From NCBI RefSeq assembly GCF_000765745.2, contig NZ_JRPC02000023.1:1-41187 (forward strand): a stretch of 41,187 nucleotides of DNA, written 5' to 3'. Position 1 is the first letter of the stretch. Each line of letters begins with the position of its first letter. Position numbers and translations under genes: made by a program. The notes under the pieces were generated by a model. The model was not told the DNA's origin, ran no database searches, and worked only from the letters and a program-made list of their open reading frames with translations. Below are positions 1 to 7,547 of this stretch, one piece after another. The stretch is from Helicobacter apodemus. Its GTDB lineage: Bacteria; Campylobacterota; Campylobacteria; Campylobacterales; Helicobacteraceae.

Positions 1-274
1 GATAGATTATGGGCATAGTCTCTATATAGGAGGAGATCTCTCTATTATCTTAAGCCCTAAAATCACTTTAGATTTAGGAGCAGAACAGAGATTCCAAACT
101 AAACAAAAGATTAATGGGAATCAAACCTCTAATATCCGCTCTATCCCTACCTTTTCTGTTGGTTCTACTTATAGTCTTAACCAAGATACCGCTATTTCTG
201 TTAATGCTAACTTTGGTGGAAGCTCTGCTGCTCCTGATGCAATATTTGGATTAACCTTATGGAAAAAGTTTTAA
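1..274 (+). CDS. C-terminal part of an outer-membrane beta-barrel protein (5' end outside window)
   Basis: An open frame enters from the left edge (codons starting at base 2) and stops with TAA at 272-274. The visible 90 residues alternate polar and hydrophobic positions in strand-sized stretches and end in the sequence TLWKKF, i.e. a terminal phenylalanine as expected for a BAM-inserted beta-barrel. Glycine, serine and asparagine turns separate the strands. There is no start in the window, so the family cannot be named. The next gene downstream is a secreted C39-type peptidase on the same strand, an arrangement that recalls FapF/FapD of functional-amyloid export operons, but that link is inference only. 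Confidence 0.8.
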   Translation, partial: IDYGHSLYIGGDLSIILSPKITLDLGAEQRFQTKQKINGNQTSNIRSIPTFSVGSTYSLNQDTAISVNANFGGSSAAPDAIFGLTLWKKF

Positions 275-343
275 ATGATATTTCAAGCTTTAAACCTTAT
301 TTGGTTGTGTATCTATGTTTCCTTACAAGAGAAAGAATGAATT

Positions 344-940
344 ATGAAAAGACTCTTAAAATTTCTTATCTTCTTTTCTTGGCTACCCTTAGCTTTAAAA
401 GCGGAATTTATCCTCAAATCCTATCAAGAGATAAGGAATGAGAAGGTAATAAGACAAACTTATGAGCTATCTTGTGGGGCTTCCTCACTAGCTACTTTAA
501 TAAACCTTATTGATAACCAAAAGCTTAGTGAATTAGATGTATTAAAAGTAATGAGTGAAAAAGAACTTACTACTGATATGGTAAGTTTTTTAGATTTAGA
601 AGAAGCTATTAAAAAACTAGATTTTAAAAGTGATTCTTTTCGCATTAATGAGCAAGTCTTAAATAAACTTATTAATATTCCCTTGCTTGTTAAAATAGAA
701 GATGATCCAAGATACCCACATTTTGCAATCATTATCAATTATCAAGGTGATTTTATTAAAGTGCTTGACCCAAGCTTTGGAGAATATATTAGCTCTAAAA
801 GAGAGTTTTATAGTCTATGGGATAGAGAGAATAAAGGCGGATATGCTTTGGTAGTTCTTCCAAAGCAAGAGTTTAAAAGACTTGATTTTAATTTCCCTAA
901 TAAGCTTAATTTTGAAAAAAGAGTGTTTGGGAGGTTTTAG
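344..940 (+). CDS. Secreted C39-like cysteine peptidase (FapD-like)
   Basis: This 198-residue protein has a Sec signal peptide (MKRLLKFLIFFSWLPLALKA, cleavage probably after residue 20). After it comes a single C39 peptidase-like domain. The nucleophile motif SCGAS lies near residue 44, a PHFAII histidine motif near residue 128 and a DPSFG aspartate near residue 140, in the order Cys-His-Asp of the family; a Gln (RQTYELSCG) sits upstream where the oxyanion residue is expected. C39 domains cleave double-glycine leaders and are usually fused to ABC exporters; a stand-alone periplasmic form resembles FapD. It lies 69 bases after an outer-membrane beta-barrel gene, probably in one operon. The substrate is unknown and no double-glycine peptide is visible in the window. 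Fold is fairly sure, role is not. Confidence 0.75.
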   Translation: MKRLLKFLIFFSWLPLALKAEFILKSYQEIRNEKVIRQTYELSCGASSLATLINLIDNQKLSELDVLKVMSEKELTTDMVSFLDLEEAIKKLDFKSDSFRINEQVLNKLINIPLLVKIEDDPRYPHFAIIINYQGDFIKVLDPSFGEYISSKREFYSLWDRENKGGYALVVLPKQEFKRLDFNFPNKLNFEKRVFGRF

Positions 941-1000
941 ACTCATTAATCTACATAAGACTCACAAAACTAAGCTAAAAAGCTTTTAAAGCTAGAACAT

Positions 1001-1026
1001 AAAAATCGTGCGATTTTTGTTATAAT
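1001..1026 (+). promoter_or_regulatory. Candidate azlC promoter with palindromic operator
   Basis: A perfect 18-bp palindrome (AAAAATCG-TG-CGATTTTT, 1001-1018) is followed two bases later by a perfect -10 box TATAAT (1021-1026), 33 bases before the azlC start. The palindrome occupies the spacer and -35 area, so a bound dimer would block polymerase. The T-rich right arm also suits the weak -35 usage of epsilonproteobacterial vegetative promoters. It could instead be a terminator for the upstream peptidase gene, but the loop is only two bases and there is no separate T-run. The regulator is unknown. Confidence 0.45.
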
Positions 1027-1058
1027 CTAGGGCAACTTTATATTCAAGAATTAGGATT

Positions 1059-1754
1059 ATGCTTTTTAAAACTTTCTTACAAACCTTACCTGTTTTAATG
1101 GCTTATTTGCCACTTGGCATTGCATTTGGTATTCTTTTTTCTACATTGCAAGTTGCTTGGTATTTTGGAATCTTAATCGCCATTTTTGTTTTTACAGCTG
1201 CGGGACAATTTTTACTTATTTCACTCCTTAGTATAAATGCTGGATTATTAGAAATTGGTATTGCCTCTTTCTTGCTAAACATTCGCCATATGTTTTACTC
1301 CCTTGCAATTACTCCTCAAATTAAAAATTTTGGCTTAAGTAAATATTATATTCTCTTTGGATTAACAGATGAGACTTTTGCTCTTGTAAAAACTTGCCAA
1401 CAAGAACAAAATTTGCAAGAACAAAATCTCTCGCTTAAAGCATTGCAAAAACATTATATAACTATTACTTTTTTCAATCATATGTATTGGGTTGTAGGTT
1501 GTGCGTTAGGGGTATTTATAGGAAAACATTTAGAATTTACACCTAAGGGCATAGAATTTTCCCTTACAGCCCTTTTTAGCGTATTAACATTATCCCTTTT
1601 GCAGAACTCTCCTAATAAAATACCTTTCATTATCGCTTTAGGAATTGGAATAGTAGGCTTATTTCTCTTTCCAAGTGAGCAATTTTTACTTTTTAGTTTG
1701 CTTTGTGGTATTTTTGTCTTACTTATTGGTAAAAAATGGATTTATCGTGGATAA
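1059..1754 (+). CDS. azlC: AzlC family branched-chain amino acid exporter, large subunit
   Basis: A 231-residue polytopic membrane protein with the AzlC-type N-terminus (LPVLMAYLPLGIAFGILF) and the family's signature helix region around residues 70-90 (LLNIRHMFYSLAITP). Length and helix spacing match AzlC/YgaZ, the larger subunit of a two-component inner-membrane exporter for branched-chain amino acids. The stop overlaps the GTG start of the partner azlD. It is the first gene after the palindromic promoter at 1001-1026 and appears to head an operon reaching position 6893. The Shine-Dalgarno-like AGGA at 1053-1056 lies unusually close to the ATG, but the protein's own N-terminus matches the family, so this start is kept. 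Substrate specificity cannot be read from the sequence. Confidence 0.9.
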   Translation: MLFKTFLQTLPVLMAYLPLGIAFGILFSTLQVAWYFGILIAIFVFTAAGQFLLISLLSINAGLLEIGIASFLLNIRHMFYSLAITPQIKNFGLSKYYILFGLTDETFALVKTCQQEQNLQEQNLSLKALQKHYITITFFNHMYWVVGCALGVFIGKHLEFTPKGIEFSLTALFSVLTLSLLQNSPNKIPFIIALGIGIVGLFLFPSEQFLLFSLLCGIFVLLIGKKWIYRG

Positions 1755-2070
1755 TCAAATACTTTATATTATTGGTGCTATTTTCTTTGCCTCTTTAGGG
1801 ACAGCAATAACACGATTTTTACCTTTTTTTCTTTTAAAAGATAGAGTGGGTAGCCCTCTTTTAAAATATTTGCAAGATACTATGCCACTCTTAATTATGA
1901 CTCTTTTAGTGTTTTTTACCCTTAAAGATATTCCTTGGCGGCAAACCTATGGAATCTATGAAATTAGTGGAATTTTATGTGCAATTGTTTGTTTTTTATT
2001 GTTTAAAAATTCTGTTTTGAGTATATTTTCAGGAATTATTTTTTATCTTTTGGTAATAAGGATTTTTTAA
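1747..2070 (+). CDS. azlD: AzlD family branched-chain amino acid exporter, small subunit
   Basis: A protein of about 107 residues with four hydrophobic helices and the AzlD hallmark ITRFLPFFLL near the N-terminus. The start is taken as GTG at 1747, which overlaps the end of azlC by eight bases. An upstream in-frame GTG at 1675 would add 24 residues that only restate azlC sequence in another frame. AzlD pairs with AzlC in the inner membrane. The stop at 2068-2070 directly abuts the ATG of the next gene, consistent with translational coupling. Confidence 0.88.
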   Translation: MDNQILYIIGAIFFASLGTAITRFLPFFLLKDRVGSPLLKYLQDTMPLLIMTLLVFFTLKDIPWRQTYGIYEISGILCAIVCFLLFKNSVLSIFSGIIFYLLVIRIF

Positions 2071-2412
2071 ATGGTTAAAATTTATGGGATTAAAAACTGC
2101 GGTAGTGTTAAAAAAGCAATAGATTTTTTTATGAATAAAAAAATAGATTATGAATTTATTGATTTTAAAAAAACACCACCTAGCTTAGAAAAAATACAAG
2201 AATGGGCAGAAAAAAGTTCTTTAGAAGCACTTTTAAATAAAAAAGGCACAACTTACAAGAAATTAGAATTAAAGAATAAAACTTTAACTCCACCATTAAT
2301 TCAAGATTATCTTTTAAAAGAACCTATGCTTATTAAAAGACCCGTAGTTGAAGTAAAAAATAAAATATTCATAGGTTTTGATAGTGAAAAATATGAGGAG
2401 ATACAATGCTAA
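2071..2412 (+). CDS. ArsC/Spx-family thioredoxin-fold protein, YffB-like
   Basis: A 113-residue protein with the ArsC/Spx fold. The N-terminal active-site loop reads YGIKNCGSVKKA, with a single cysteine at residue 10 in place of the CxxC of Spx regulators. A conserved RP pair (KRPVVEV) lies near residue 90, as in the ArsC family where it helps the anion site. The pattern fits the YffB subgroup (glutathione- or thiol-linked reductases of unknown substrate) better than true arsenate reductase, and no arsenic genes are nearby. It starts one base after the azlD stop and overlaps the following lipoprotein gene by seven bases, so it is surely co-transcribed. Confidence 0.8.
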   Translation: MVKIYGIKNCGSVKKAIDFFMNKKIDYEFIDFKKTPPSLEKIQEWAEKSSLEALLNKKGTTYKKLELKNKTLTPPLIQDYLLKEPMLIKRPVVEVKNKIFIGFDSEKYEEIQC

Positions 2413-3764
2413 AAATCATTCAATTTAGTAGTTTTATTTCCCTTATTTTTATTTTATTGGGTTGTGCTAACATCACTCCCGCTTCTGTTTCTACGCAAAT
2501 AGACTCATCCCTCCCTAAGCAAGATTTGAGACTTTATGCAAAAGATACCCGAGTTTTTAAAGATCGCTTAAAGCTTAAAGAAGACTATTTAAAGCATTTT
2601 TTCTCACCCTTTAATCAAGAGCCACAGCTTAATACTTTAGAAATTCAATGGGGATTAAGGGCTGCTTATAATAATTTAGGCTTTGGTGAAAACCTCCTCC
2701 CTTATACCATAGATTTTATAGATAATATCAAGCAAGAGATGAATCTAGAGAGTTTTCCTAACACCAAAAAACCTGCAATTATCACTCGCTCTACAAACTT
2801 AAGGGTTGTTCCAACACATAAACCACGATTTTTAGATCCTAAATTACCCGGAGAGGGATTCCCCTTTGATACTTGGCAAAATTCCTCTATTTATGCAGGA
2901 ACACCTATTTTAATCACGCATTATTCACAATCTAAAGAGTGGGCTTTTGTAGAGAGTGGATTTGTAAGTGGTTGGGTAAGTGTTTTAGATATTGCTTTAT
3001 TAAATCCTAACCAAATACAACTTTTAAAAAACACTCAAGATTTTCTTGTAGTTAAAAAAGACTATACCCCTATAAAAAGTTCTACTAATCATTTCTTAGA
3101 ATCTGCTAGAATTGGTATGCTCTTACCCCTTATTGGAAGCACCAAAAAAACTTATGAAAGCCTTTTTTTTATCCGCACCCCTAGTGGTTATGCAAAAGTG
3201 ATTAAAACCCACCTACCTGTAGAAAACTTTGTAAAATTCCCTATGCCCTTTTCTTCAGTAAATTATGCGAATCTTACTCAAGGTATTGTTGGTGAAAGGT
3301 ATGGTTGGGGAGGAATGTTTGGTAATAGGGATTGTTCTATGTTTTTACGCGATACTTTAGGAAATTTTGGTTTTTTCTTATTAAGAAATTCCCAAGCACA
3401 AATTAAACAAAAAGATTTTAAAGACCGCTCTTTATATGTTGATTTATCACAAAAAACACCCCAAGAGAAAATAGCTTTTTTAAAAGAAAATGCTATTCCC
3501 TTTGCGACTTTACTTGGTATGAGGGGGCATATTATGCTTTATCTTGGAGTTTTTAATGATGAAGTTTTAGCCATTCACGATATTTGGGGATTAAGAACAT
3601 TACAAGATGGAAAAGAAGGGAGAGAAATATTAGGGAGAATCATCATCACTCCCCTTGATATTGGTAAAGATATAAAAACTATTTCACAAGATTCTTTACT
3701 CATAAAACGGATTAGTGGAATGCGGAATCTTTTTGAAACAAATGAACTAAAAAATGCAAAATAG
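2406..3764 (+). CDS. NlpC/P60 peptidoglycan peptidase lipoprotein with SH3b domains
   Basis: A 452-residue lipoprotein: hydrophobic leader ending in lipobox LLGC with Cys20. Residues of about 125-270 look like bacterial SH3 domains of the NlpC/P60-linked type (RSTNLRVVPTHKP; WAFVESGFVSGWV). The C-terminal catalytic domain holds Cys310 (RDCSMF), His375 (RGHIMLYLG) and His391 (AIHDIWG), which are the Cys-His-His triad of NlpC/P60 gamma-D-Glu-diamino acid peptidases. It should act in the periplasm on peptide stems of peptidoglycan. A GAGGAG Shine-Dalgarno-like stretch precedes the ATG, and the gene overlaps both neighbours (7 and 11 bases). The SH3 region may set substrate specificity; no regulator is evident. 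Confidence 0.88.
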   Translation: MLKIIQFSSFISLIFILLGCANITPASVSTQIDSSLPKQDLRLYAKDTRVFKDRLKLKEDYLKHFFSPFNQEPQLNTLEIQWGLRAAYNNLGFGENLLPYTIDFIDNIKQEMNLESFPNTKKPAIITRSTNLRVVPTHKPRFLDPKLPGEGFPFDTWQNSSIYAGTPILITHYSQSKEWAFVESGFVSGWVSVLDIALLNPNQIQLLKNTQDFLVVKKDYTPIKSSTNHFLESARIGMLLPLIGSTKKTYESLFFIRTPSGYAKVIKTHLPVENFVKFPMPFSSVNYANLTQGIVGERYGWGGMFGNRDCSMFLRDTLGNFGFFLLRNSQAQIKQKDFKDRSLYVDLSQKTPQEKIAFLKENAIPFATLLGMRGHIMLYLGVFNDEVLAIHDIWGLRTLQDGKEGREILGRIIITPLDIGKDIKTISQDSLLIKRISGMRNLFETNELKNAK

Positions 3765-4500
3765 TAACTCTAAAAAAATAATTGAATGCAAAAATGTTAA
3801 ATTTTCTTTTACCAAAGAACGAATTTTGTATAATGTGGATTGGGTAATTAAAGAAGGTGATTTTTGGGCTATCATTGGACCAAATGGTGGTGGAAAAAGC
3901 ACTTTAGCACGTCTTTTGGTGGGATTATTAAGTCCAACAGAAGGCAGTATTATTAAAGATTCTAACCTAAAAATTGGTTATGTCCCACAAAATACTTTCT
4001 TCAATCGCCACTTCCCAATCACTGCTTTGGAGGTTGTGATGATGGGATTTTTAAAATCTAATCTTTTTGGAGGATTTTTGCCTAAAAATGCTAAAGAAAC
4101 AGCCTTAAACCTTTTAGAGCAATTTCACTTACAATCTTATGCAAATAAAAAAATTGGTGAGCTTTCTGGTGGGCAGAGGCAAAGGATACTTATCGCAAGA
4201 GCATTATGTGGGAATCCTAATCTTTTAATTTTAGATGAACCAACGGCAAGTATTGATTCAAAAAATCAAAAAGAGATTTATGATTTATTGCAAAAAATCA
4301 ATCAAGAAAAGACTATAATTATAATTAGTCACGATGTTTCTGTTTTATTAGGTTATGCTAGAGAAGTTTTATATGTTAATCAAAACATAAAATCTCATAA
4401 TATTGGTCATTTAAAGCAAATTCATCAAACTGAACATTTTTGTGAAGTAGAAATGTTAATGGAATTTCAACATTCAAACAATTTAGGAGGTAATCAATGA
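3754..4500 (+). CDS. znuC: Metal ABC transporter ATP-binding protein, ZnuC-like
   Basis: A 248-residue ABC ATPase. Walker A is GPNGGGKS at residues 42-49, the signature LSGGQ at about 137-141, Walker B LLILDEP at 157-163, and the switch histidine His193 (ISHD). The overall pattern, including the VPQ motif of the Q-loop, matches the zinc/manganese/iron importer class (ZnuC/MntB type). The matching permease lies two genes downstream, separated by mqo. No substrate-binding lipoprotein (ZnuA) is present in the window, so it must be encoded elsewhere. Zinc is the most likely substrate by family, not by direct evidence. It overlaps the upstream lipoprotein gene by 11 bases and mqo by four (ATGA). 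Confidence 0.85.
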   Translation: MQNSNSKKIIECKNVKFSFTKERILYNVDWVIKEGDFWAIIGPNGGGKSTLARLLVGLLSPTEGSIIKDSNLKIGYVPQNTFFNRHFPITALEVVMMGFLKSNLFGGFLPKNAKETALNLLEQFHLQSYANKKIGELSGGQRQRILIARALCGNPNLLILDEPTASIDSKNQKEIYDLLQKINQEKTIIIISHDVSVLLGYAREVLYVNQNIKSHNIGHLKQIHQTEHFCEVEMLMEFQHSNNLGGNQ

Positions 4501-5855
4501 ATAATTCATATGATGTAGCAATCATAGGAGCTGGAATTTCTGGGAGTGCATTATTTTATGCTTTAACACATTATACAAATATTCAAAGAGTGGTTTTATT
4601 AGAAAAGTATTCAGAACCCGCAACACTTAGCTCAAGTGGAAATAATAATTCTCAAACTATCCACGCAGGAGATATCGAAACAAATTACCCTTTTGAAAAA
4701 GCTAAAAAAGTAGCACGAGATGCAGAACTTTTAGTTTCTTATGCACTTTTTCATAATTTACAAAATAAAAGCATTTTTGAATACCAAAAAATGGCAATTG
4801 GTGTAGGAGATGAAGAAGTAGAGTTTATGAAAAAACGTCATCAAGAATTTCAAGAGATTTTTCCAAATTTAGAGTTTTTCACTAAAGATACCCTAAGAGA
4901 AATAGAGCCTAATGTTGTTAAGATGCTTGATGGAAGTGATAGAGTAGAAGATATTGTAGGTTCTGGATCAAGAAAAGCTTTTTGTGCGATGAATTTCCAC
5001 GCTGTATCAAATCATATGATAGAACAAAGTCTTTTTGGGGAACATAAACTAATTTGTAATTTTAAAGTTACAGATATTATCGAACAAGGGGATGGGGCTT
5101 ATACCCTTAAAGCTCCCGGACAACCCCCTATCACCGCTTCTTTTGTTTTAGTTGATGCGGGTGCACACTCATTAGTCTTAGCTCAAAATATGGGATATGG
5201 ATTAGATTTAGGCTGTTTGCCTATCTCTGGTAGCTTTTATTTTATACCCGGTAATAAACTACAAGGAAAAGTCTATACTGTTCAAAACCCTAAACTTCCT
5301 TTTGCAGCAATACACGGAGATCCAGATATTATCGCTACAGGAAAAACAAGATTGGGTCCTACTGCACTTTCTTTACCTAAACTTGAACGTTTTAAAAGTG
5401 GCACTTTCTTAGAATTTCTTAAAGTTTCTGGGTTTGGGGAACTCTCTACTGCAAAAATTATGTGGGATTTAATTTCTGATAGGGAAATTAGAAATTACAT
5501 TTTACGAAACTTTATTTATGAAATTCCAAGTATTGGACGAAAATATTTTTGGGAAGAAGCAAAAAAGATTATCCCCTCTATTCAACCTCATGAATTATCT
5601 TATGCAAGTGGTTTTGGTGGTATTAGACCCCAAGTTCTTGATAAAACACAAAAAAAGCTAATCTTTGGTGAGAAAAAAATTAAAAGCAATAAAGGTATTA
5701 CCTTTAATATGACTCCAAGCCCGGGTGCTACAAGCTGTATTAAAAATGCTCTTGTAGATATGTTAGAGATTGTAGAATACCTTGGTAAAGAAATTAAAAT
5801 GGATAAAATTAAAGAAGAATTAAAAGAAGAGAGTTTGGAGTGGGTGCTTGAGTGA
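4497..5855 (+). CDS. mqo: Malate:quinone oxidoreductase
   Basis: A 452-residue FAD enzyme with an N-terminal dinucleotide-binding motif GAGISGSALFYAL and Mqo-type downstream blocks (SSGNNNSQTIHAGDIETNY near residue 46, GGIRPQ near residue 375, MTPSPGATSC near the C-terminus). Mqo oxidises malate to oxaloacetate at the inner face of the membrane and passes electrons to quinone, replacing NAD-dependent malate dehydrogenase in Helicobacter. The ATG overlaps the znuC-like stop by four bases (ATGA) and is preceded by GGAGG. The stop overlaps the TTG start of the znuB-like permease by eight bases. An enzyme of the citric acid cycle placed inside a metal-transporter gene pair is unusual. Confidence 0.9.
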   Translation: MNNSYDVAIIGAGISGSALFYALTHYTNIQRVVLLEKYSEPATLSSSGNNNSQTIHAGDIETNYPFEKAKKVARDAELLVSYALFHNLQNKSIFEYQKMAIGVGDEEVEFMKKRHQEFQEIFPNLEFFTKDTLREIEPNVVKMLDGSDRVEDIVGSGSRKAFCAMNFHAVSNHMIEQSLFGEHKLICNFKVTDIIEQGDGAYTLKAPGQPPITASFVLVDAGAHSLVLAQNMGYGLDLGCLPISGSFYFIPGNKLQGKVYTVQNPKLPFAAIHGDPDIIATGKTRLGPTALSLPKLERFKSGTFLEFLKVSGFGELSTAKIMWDLISDREIRNYILRNFIYEIPSIGRKYFWEEAKKIIPSIQPHELSYASGFGGIRPQVLDKTQKKLIFGEKKIKSNKGITFNMTPSPGATSCIKNALVDMLEIVEYLGKEIKMDKIKEELKEESLEWVLE

Positions 5856-6669
5856 TATTTTGCAATATACTTTTATGCAAAATGCCCTTATTGGAGCATT
5901 TTGGGCGAGTATTATTTGCGGCATTATTGGCACTTTGGTTGTTACTAATAAAATGGTATTTCTTGCAGGAGGTATTGCTCATAGCCTCTATGGCGGAGTT
6001 GGGATAGCGATTTTTTTAGGATTCCCAATTATTATTGGGACAGCCTTTTTTAGTGTTGCTTGTGCTATTTTTCTTGGAATCATGTTGTTTTATGCTAAAG
6101 AAAGATTTGACGCGTTAATTGGCTCACTTTGGGCTTTTGGAATGGCGGTAGGAATTATCTTAGTAGAATTATCACCCGGATATAATAAGGATTTTATGGG
6201 ATACCTTTTTGGGAGTATCTTAAGTATCACAGATAATGATATTTACTCTATGATAATTTTTAGCGGTTTTTTATTTTGCTTTGTTTGGCTAAATTATAGA
6301 ATTATTCTTGGTATTTCTTATGATAGCGAATTTACCCACTTACAAGGAATTAATACAAAAGTTTTTAATATCCTCTTAATGATTATCATTGCTTTGGGTA
6401 TTGTTATTTCTATGCACTCTGTTGGACTTATTCTCATTATCGCACTTTTAAGTATTCCTGCTTATTGCAGTGAAGTTTTTACTAATTCTTTAGCTAAGAT
6501 GATGATTGCTTCTAGTTGTATTTCTTTTATCGCAATGATTGGTGGCATTTTAATCGCTTATTTTTATGATTTTGCTGCTGGTGCTAGTATCGTTGTTGTG
6601 CTTTGTGTTTTGTCTTTCATTTTAATATTGGGAAATTATTTTTATCACAAACAATTTTCAAAACCTTAA
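5848..6669 (+). CDS. znuB: Metal ABC transporter permease, ZnuB-like
   Basis: A 273-residue protein with about eight hydrophobic helices and the ABC-3 permease pattern (VTNKMVFLAGGIAHSLYGG near residue 33, and GLILIIALLSIPA in the second half). It should form the transmembrane pore for the ZnuC-like ATPase encoded at 3754-4500. The start is taken as TTG at 5848: GGAG at 5837-5840 gives seven-base spacing and the frame overlaps the mqo stop by eight bases. A later in-frame ATG at 5875 would delete the first nine residues. Zinc is inferred from the family; manganese or iron cannot be excluded. Confidence 0.85.
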   Translation: MSDILQYTFMQNALIGAFWASIICGIIGTLVVTNKMVFLAGGIAHSLYGGVGIAIFLGFPIIIGTAFFSVACAIFLGIMLFYAKERFDALIGSLWAFGMAVGIILVELSPGYNKDFMGYLFGSILSITDNDIYSMIIFSGFLFCFVWLNYRIILGISYDSEFTHLQGINTKVFNILLMIIIALGIVISMHSVGLILIIALLSIPAYCSEVFTNSLAKMMIASSCISFIAMIGGILIAYFYDFAAGASIVVVLCVLSFILILGNYFYHKQFSKP

Positions 6670-6680
6670 AGGTAATAAAA

Positions 6681-6893
6681 ATGGAGAATTTACAAAAAGA
6701 AATCAATCAATACAAAAAAACTGCTTCTAGGGCTGTAAAAATCGCTCTTATATCTTGTGCTATTACCATCATTTTTGCTTTTCTTAGCCTTTGGATTCTT
6801 CTTAACCAAATCACAGCAACAGCAAATCTTACAAAAAATATTAGAAATTTAGAGCAAAAAATATTAGAAATCTCTAATTCCAAAATGGAATAA
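6681..6893 (+). CDS. Small single-pass membrane protein with coiled-coil tail (DUF5408-like)
   Basis: A 70-residue protein: basic, polar N-terminus (about residues 1-23), one transmembrane helix (about 24-46), then a short leucine/isoleucine heptad stretch to the C-terminus that could form a coiled coil. ATG at 6681 has an AAAGG-type ribosome site. A longer frame from 6603 lies mostly within the permease gene and was not used. From memory, H. pylori carries a small protein of the DUF5408 family beside mqo, and the size and topology here fit that family, but the assignment is tentative. Function unknown. Confidence 0.7.
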   Translation: MENLQKEINQYKKTASRAVKIALISCAITIIFAFLSLWILLNQITATANLTKNIRNLEQKILEISNSKME

Positions 6894-6901
6894 AAAATGC
6901 T
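6886..6901 (+). promoter_or_regulatory. Candidate sigma-54 (RpoN) promoter
   Basis: TGG at 6886-6888 and TGC at 6898-6900 place GG and GC exactly ten bases apart, the obligatory -24/-12 geometry of RpoN promoters (consensus TGGCAC-N5-TTGC). The -12 element (ATGCTT) fits well; the -24 element (TGGAAT) fits in its core. It overlaps the end of the upstream small gene, would start transcription near 6912, and leaves a 20-base leader with AAGGAG before the ATG at 6932. The gene it would drive looks flagellin-like, and RpoN controls the middle flagellar genes in Helicobacter. Confidence 0.5.
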
Positions 6902-6931
6902 TTTATCCTTTTAAAAATTAAAGGAGTTTCA

Positions 6932-7507
6932 ATGCTTTCATCAATCAATCCTTATGGATTAGGAAATATACAAACTAGGCATACTGTACCTACTACCGCA
7001 AAACAAAATGAAATAACACAAAAACCCCAATCACAAGAGATTCAAGAATTACCTACAATTTCTAATGAGGCACTAGAAATTCGTAAATTTAGTGATGGTA
7101 TTAAAGGTGCTAATGAAATTATTGGTGCTATGCAAATTGCGGATATAACTTTAAACGCTCTAAGTTCTCAAGTTAAAACCCTTGGAGGGGTTAATTCTCA
7201 AAATATAGACGCCTTAGATAAAATAGCGAAGAATGCACAATTTAAGGGAGACACACTTTTTGGTAAAGAACTTACATTAAACCTTGCAGGGGAAAATGTT
7301 TCTCTTTCTCTACCTCTACCTAGTCAGTTGCTTAAAGAAAATTCCTCACTTATACAGGCATTAGCTAATAAACACGATGAAATCTCACAAAAATTAGGGC
7401 AAGTTAGCGATCTCGTAGAAAAAGCAAGTTTGCCACTTAATCAGGCAACAACAAATTTTGATTTTGAAAATTTTGATGCTAATACCTTTAAGGGCTTATT
7501 TTCTTGA
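6932..7507 (+). CDS. Flagellin-like helical protein, possible flagellar export co-chaperone (HP1076-like)
   Basis: A 191-residue soluble protein without signal peptide. The N-terminal 45 residues are polar and probably disordered. Residues about 50-114 look like flagellin's D0/D1 helices: GANEIIGAMQIAD at 59-71 recalls the family's IQIAD repeat, and AQFKGDTLFGKEL at 102-114 recalls the TEFNGKKLL turn before the central domain. A short beta-type segment (119-130) and further helices (133-165) follow. This layout fits the flagellin-mimicking co-chaperone HP1076, which binds FliS in H. pylori. The sigma-54-like promoter at 6886-6901 supports a flagellar role. Identity with HP1076 is inference from fold pattern and regulation, not alignment. 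Confidence 0.6.
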   Translation: MLSSINPYGLGNIQTRHTVPTTAKQNEITQKPQSQEIQELPTISNEALEIRKFSDGIKGANEIIGAMQIADITLNALSSQVKTLGGVNSQNIDALDKIAKNAQFKGDTLFGKELTLNLAGENVSLSLPLPSQLLKENSSLIQALANKHDEISQKLGQVSDLVEKASLPLNQATTNFDFENFDANTFKGLFS

Positions 7508-7547
7508 ACCTTAAAGTTATTATTGCAAACCTCATAAATTATTCCTT

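Noticed and set aside
259-441. 60-aa plus-strand frame after the beta-barrel gene
   Set aside because: It overlaps the barrel's end and the signal-peptide region of the C39 gene in another frame and has no protein-like character.
1001-1018. Palindrome as rho-independent terminator
   Set aside because: Two-base loop, low GC stem and a -10 box directly after it make an operator more likely.
2071-2412. Arsenate reductase (ArsC)
   Set aside because: No ars neighbours; motif NCGSVKKA fits YffB-like proteins better.
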